NCBI GenBank assembly: GCA_964506245.1
Contig: CAZDKK010000001.1
Span: 128,341-192,340, forward strand
Direction of reading: 5' to 3'
Length of the DNA: 64,000 bases
From: CAZDKK01 sp964506245
Lineage (GTDB): Bacteria; Eisenbacteria; RBG-16-71-46; CAIMUX01; WJJG01
Shown here: piece after piece, positions 61,367 to 64,000 of the stretch
Layout: every line of letters starts with the position of its first letter
Position numbering within the stretch: the stretch's first letter is position 1
Notes under the pieces: generated by a model
The model's input: the letters and a program-made list of their open reading frames with translations, nothing else
The model's database searches: none
Told to the model about the DNA's origin: nothing
Position numbers and translations under genes: made by a program

Positions 61367-62689
61367 ATGCAGCAGACCTTCTACACGATTGCCGACCAGG
61401 CCACCGCGCAGCTCGCGGCGGGCGAAGTGATCATGCTCGCCTTCGAGGGGGAAGAGTCGGACTTCGTGCGTTTCAACCACAACCAGGTGCGCCAGCCCGG
61501 ATCCGTGCGCGGCGCGGACCTGTCGCTCGATCTCGTCCGCGGCGCCCGGCACGCCGAGGCACAGATCTCGCTCAGCGGCGTGCCGGACGAGGACCGCCGC
61601 CGCCTGCAAGCGGTCATCGCGGAGCTGCGCGACCGGCTCGATCATCTGCCCGAGGACCCGCATCTGCTCTACGCCACCGAGGTCCGCTCCACCGAGCGCA
61701 TCGGGCAGCGCCGGCTGCCGTCGCGCGAGCAGGCGCTGGCCGACATCCTGGCGGCGGGCGCCGGCAAGGACATGGTGGGCATCCTGGCCCAGGGCGCGAT
61801 CTACCGCGGCTTCGCCAACAGCCTGGGGCAGAGGAATTGGTTCGCCACCCACAGCTTCCATCTGGACTGGTCCTTCTACCTGCGGGCCGACAAGGCGGTG
61901 AAGTCGTGCTACGCCGGCTTCGAATGGAATCCCGGTGAGCTGAAGAGCAAGATGGCCGCGGCGGGCGAGCAGCTCGGGCTGCTGGGTCGCGAGCCCAAGA
62001 CCATTCCCCCGGGCAAGTACCGCGTCTACCTCGCCCCGGCCGCGCTGGTCGAGATCCTCGAGCTCTTGTCGTGGGGCGGGCTGGGGCTGAAGGCCCACAA
62101 ATCGAAGATCGCTTCGCTGATCAAGATGAGCGAGGGCGGCGAGACGGTGAGCCCCGAGTTCACGCTCTCCGAGAACACCGCGGGCGGCATCGCTCCCAAC
62201 TTCGATGCCAAGGGCTTCATCAAGCCGAACGAGGTGGTCCTGATCGATCGGGGGAAGTTCAAGGAGTGCCTGGTCTCCCCGCGGTCGGCGAAGGAGTATG
62301 GGGTCCCGACGAACGGGGCGGCCCCGTGGGAGGCGCCCCAGTCGGCCGACGTGGCCGCCGGGAAGATCCCCGGCAGCGACATCCTCGCACGGCTCGGCAC
62401 GGGTGCGTACGTCAACAACCTCTGGTATCTCAACTACTCCGATCGTCCCGCCTGCCGCATGACCGGCATGACCCGGTTCGCAACCTTCTGGGTCGAGGGC
62501 GGGAAGATCACCGCGCCCCTCAACGTCATGCGCTTCGACGAGTCGTTCTACCGGATGTTCGGCAGCAATCTCGTGGGGCTCACGCGGGAGCGCGAGATGA
62601 TTCTGTCGAGCGAGACGTATGGGGGCAGGAGCGTGGGGAGCGCGCGGCTCCCGGGCGCCTTGATCGACGACTTCGCTTTCACTCTATGA
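61367..62689 (+). CDS. tldE: TldE/PmbA family protein
   Basis: 440 residues. AGGAAAGGACGGGG precedes the ATG. It lacks the HExxxH zinc motif, as expected for the TldE partner. Recognisable parts: FEGEESDFVRFNHNQVRQPG, LLSWGGLGLKAHKSKIA, DAKGFIKPNEVVLIDRGKF, and the C-terminal GGKITAPLNVMRFDESFYRM. It starts 69 bp after tldD, surely in one operon. The heterodimer encloses a proteolytic cavity. Confidence 0.92.
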   Translation: MQQTFYTIADQATAQLAAGEVIMLAFEGEESDFVRFNHNQVRQPGSVRGADLSLDLVRGARHAEAQISLSGVPDEDRRRLQAVIAELRDRLDHLPEDPHLLYATEVRSTERIGQRRLPSREQALADILAAGAGKDMVGILAQGAIYRGFANSLGQRNWFATHSFHLDWSFYLRADKAVKSCYAGFEWNPGELKSKMAAAGEQLGLLGREPKTIPPGKYRVYLAPAALVEILELLSWGGLGLKAHKSKIASLIKMSEGGETVSPEFTLSENTAGGIAPNFDAKGFIKPNEVVLIDRGKFKECLVSPRSAKEYGVPTNGAAPWEAPQSADVAAGKIPGSDILARLGTGAYVNNLWYLNYSDRPACRMTGMTRFATFWVEGGKITAPLNVMRFDESFYRMFGSNLVGLTREREMILSSETYGGRSVGSARLPGALIDDFAFTL

Positions 62690-62932
62690 GGGTTGACTGC
62701 GTGCCGGGGGCGGTATATGTTCCCGGCACATCCCCTCCTCGCGCCAGACCGCACAGGCCTGTCTTGATGCATCGTCCTTTCCCACCATGCGCAGGCGCAT
62801 GTCCACATCCTCCGGGCCGGTGCCCGGCAGGGGCGACCCCTCGGCACCGAGGGTCCGGGGAGGCACTGGGCTGCCGCGCCGCGGACGCACTTTCCGTCGG
62901 CCTGCGGTGCGGCAGAGCGGGGCGCGTTGCCG

Positions 62933-64000
62933 ATGGCGCAGGACGACGGTGGATGGCCGGCCACGGAGGCTGTGCTCGAGTGCTACATCGCCACGGGGGC
63001 CTGGAACGCGGCGCGCGCGCTGTGTGACGATCTCGAGCGCGCGCGGGCGGCGGGGAAGCTGCAGCTCACGCGCGACGAGGAGGTCCGCTGGCGGCAGCTC
63101 GAGCTGGAAGCGGAGCTGCAGGACGGCGGCGACGGCGCCTGCGGTTCCCCCGGTGCAGCGCGGGGCCCTGAGCGCCCCGCGGCTGCCGGCGTCCTGGTCG
63201 ACGCGCTCAAGGTCTGCGCGCTGCGTCGCTCCCTCGGCGATGCGCAGCTCGGCGCGGCCGCCCTGCTGGAGACGCTGCTTCTGCGCCGCCGCGGGCTGAA
63301 CAGGGAAGCGCTGGAACGCGCGCGGAGCTTCCTGCAATCGCGAGCGGCCGAGGTCAGGGAGACGGAGCTGGACGCGCGGATCCTGCTCGCGGCCAGCGCT
63401 GCCGCCGAGCAGCTCGACGCGCGCGGCGATGCGGAGTTCCTCGCGCGGCGAGCGCTGGGGATCGCCCGGCGCGGCCATCATGCGCGACAGGCCGGCGAGG
63501 CGCTGCAGGCCATCGGGCGCCTGGCGCTGGCGGGGGGCAGGGCCCGCGAGGGCGCGCCGCTGCTCCTGAGCGCGCGCAGCGAGCTGCGCCGCGCGGGCCG
63601 GTTGTGTCAGGCCCTGGCGACGCTCCTCGACTTGGGCCGGGCGCGGTGGTGTGAAGGACGCATCGACGACGCGATCGCGCTCTACCAGGACGGTCTGGCC
63701 GAGGCGCAATCGCTGGGGCAGCCGCGGATCGAGCTGGAAGCCCGCTTGCGGCTGGGTGCGATCCTCGGGCTGACGGCGCGCGGCCGCGAGGCGCGGGCGC
63801 ACCTACTGGCAGCCGTGCACCAAGCCCGCCGGCAGGCCGACGCGCCGCGCCTGGTCGAGGCATACGGCCTGCTCGCGCGCACCTCCGCCGCCGGCGGGTC
63901 GCCCGATCGGGCCCGTCGTGCGCTGCGTCTGGCCGGGCGCGAGATGGCCGGCATCGATCTCGAGGCCGATGCGCGCGCGGCCGGTCACGTTCAGGCCGCG
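62933..64000 (+). CDS. Helical-repeat (TPR-like) protein, 3' end off window
   Basis: Open for 356 codons from the ATG at 62933 to the window edge. The ribosome binding site is weak; a TTG at 62927 is an alternative. From about residue 110 on, 35-40-residue helix pairs recur (ALGIARRGHHARQAGEALQA, LCQALATLLDLGRARWCEGR, DDAIALYQDGLAEAQSLGQP, EARAHLLAAVHQARRQADAP), typical of TPR-like regions of large regulators. The missing C-terminus could carry the output domain. No signal peptide. Arg/Ala content is very high. Confidence 0.7.
   Translation, partial: MAQDDGGWPATEAVLECYIATGAWNAARALCDDLERARAAGKLQLTRDEEVRWRQLELEAELQDGGDGACGSPGAARGPERPAAAGVLVDALKVCALRRSLGDAQLGAAALLETLLLRRRGLNREALERARSFLQSRAAEVRETELDARILLAASAAAEQLDARGDAEFLARRALGIARRGHHARQAGEALQAIGRLALAGGRAREGAPLLLSARSELRRAGRLCQALATLLDLGRARWCEGRIDDAIALYQDGLAEAQSLGQPRIELEARLRLGAILGLTARGREARAHLLAAVHQARRQADAPRLVEAYGLLARTSAAGGSPDRARRALRLAGREMAGIDLEADARAAGHVQAA

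Overview
This GC-rich window looks like a chromosome fragment from an uncultured Gram-negative bacterium, plausibly of an FCB-side phylum such as Eisenbacteria or Krumholzibacteriota. That placement is an inference. It rests on the many secreted proteins ending in a FlgD/T9SS-type C-terminal Ig-like domain, an outer-membrane phospholipase, a membrane pyrophosphatase, an 11-subunit type complex I and a UGA-decoding formate dehydrogenase.

Region 1 (1-10.5 kb) is a formate energy-metabolism locus. A MobA-FdhD fusion (cofactor nucleotide transfer plus sulfur insertion) runs leftwards off the window edge. Diverging from it is hdrC-hdrB-hdrA-mvhD-fdhB-fdhA, then a ferritin-like diiron gene and the formate channel gene focA. 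FdhA reads through a TGA at 7149 as selenocysteine; a SECIS hairpin with the expected spacing follows directly. Together these genes predict a cytoplasmic Hdr-MvhD-Fdh complex able to bifurcate or confurcate electrons between formate, ferredoxin and a thiol/disulfide-type acceptor.

Region 2 (10.4-17.2 kb) holds a lipoprotein, two secreted proteins with C-terminal sorting-type domains, and a guanine deaminase. Region 3 (17.4-31.1 kb) is bioenergetic: a K+-independent H+-pyrophosphatase, then nuoA-B-CD-H-I-J-K-L-M-N behind its own strong promoter. The NADH module NuoEFG is absent, so ferredoxin or another carrier is the likely donor; reduced ferredoxin from the Hdr-Fdh complex would fit.

Region 4 (31.1-46 kb) is an accessory region full of broken mobile elements. 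An IS91-type transposase gene is split by an IS110/IS1111-type element. A second, inverted copy of the same nested arrangement at 40.8-41.7 kb carries an internal deletion. There are also two decayed integrase-type transposases, a 5'-truncated metallophosphatase and other gene stubs. Between them lie a GNAT acetyltransferase, an AAA/DUF4143 ATPase with a palindrome inside its promoter, a HEPN/MNT toxin-antitoxin pair, a YWTD propeller protein, a SUMF1-type protein and small secreted proteins.

Region 5 (46-64 kb) is mostly intact chromosome: OMPLA phospholipase, a membrane-anchored sulfatase-superfamily enzyme coupled to an FG-GAP/ASPIC secreted protein, a DUF169 protein, an epimerase, a receiver-PPDK_N chimera, a RimJ/L-type acetyltransferase, a response regulator with PAS-GGDEF-EAL, the TldD/TldE protease pair and a helical-repeat protein running off the right edge. 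I found no tRNA, rRNA or CRISPR array.
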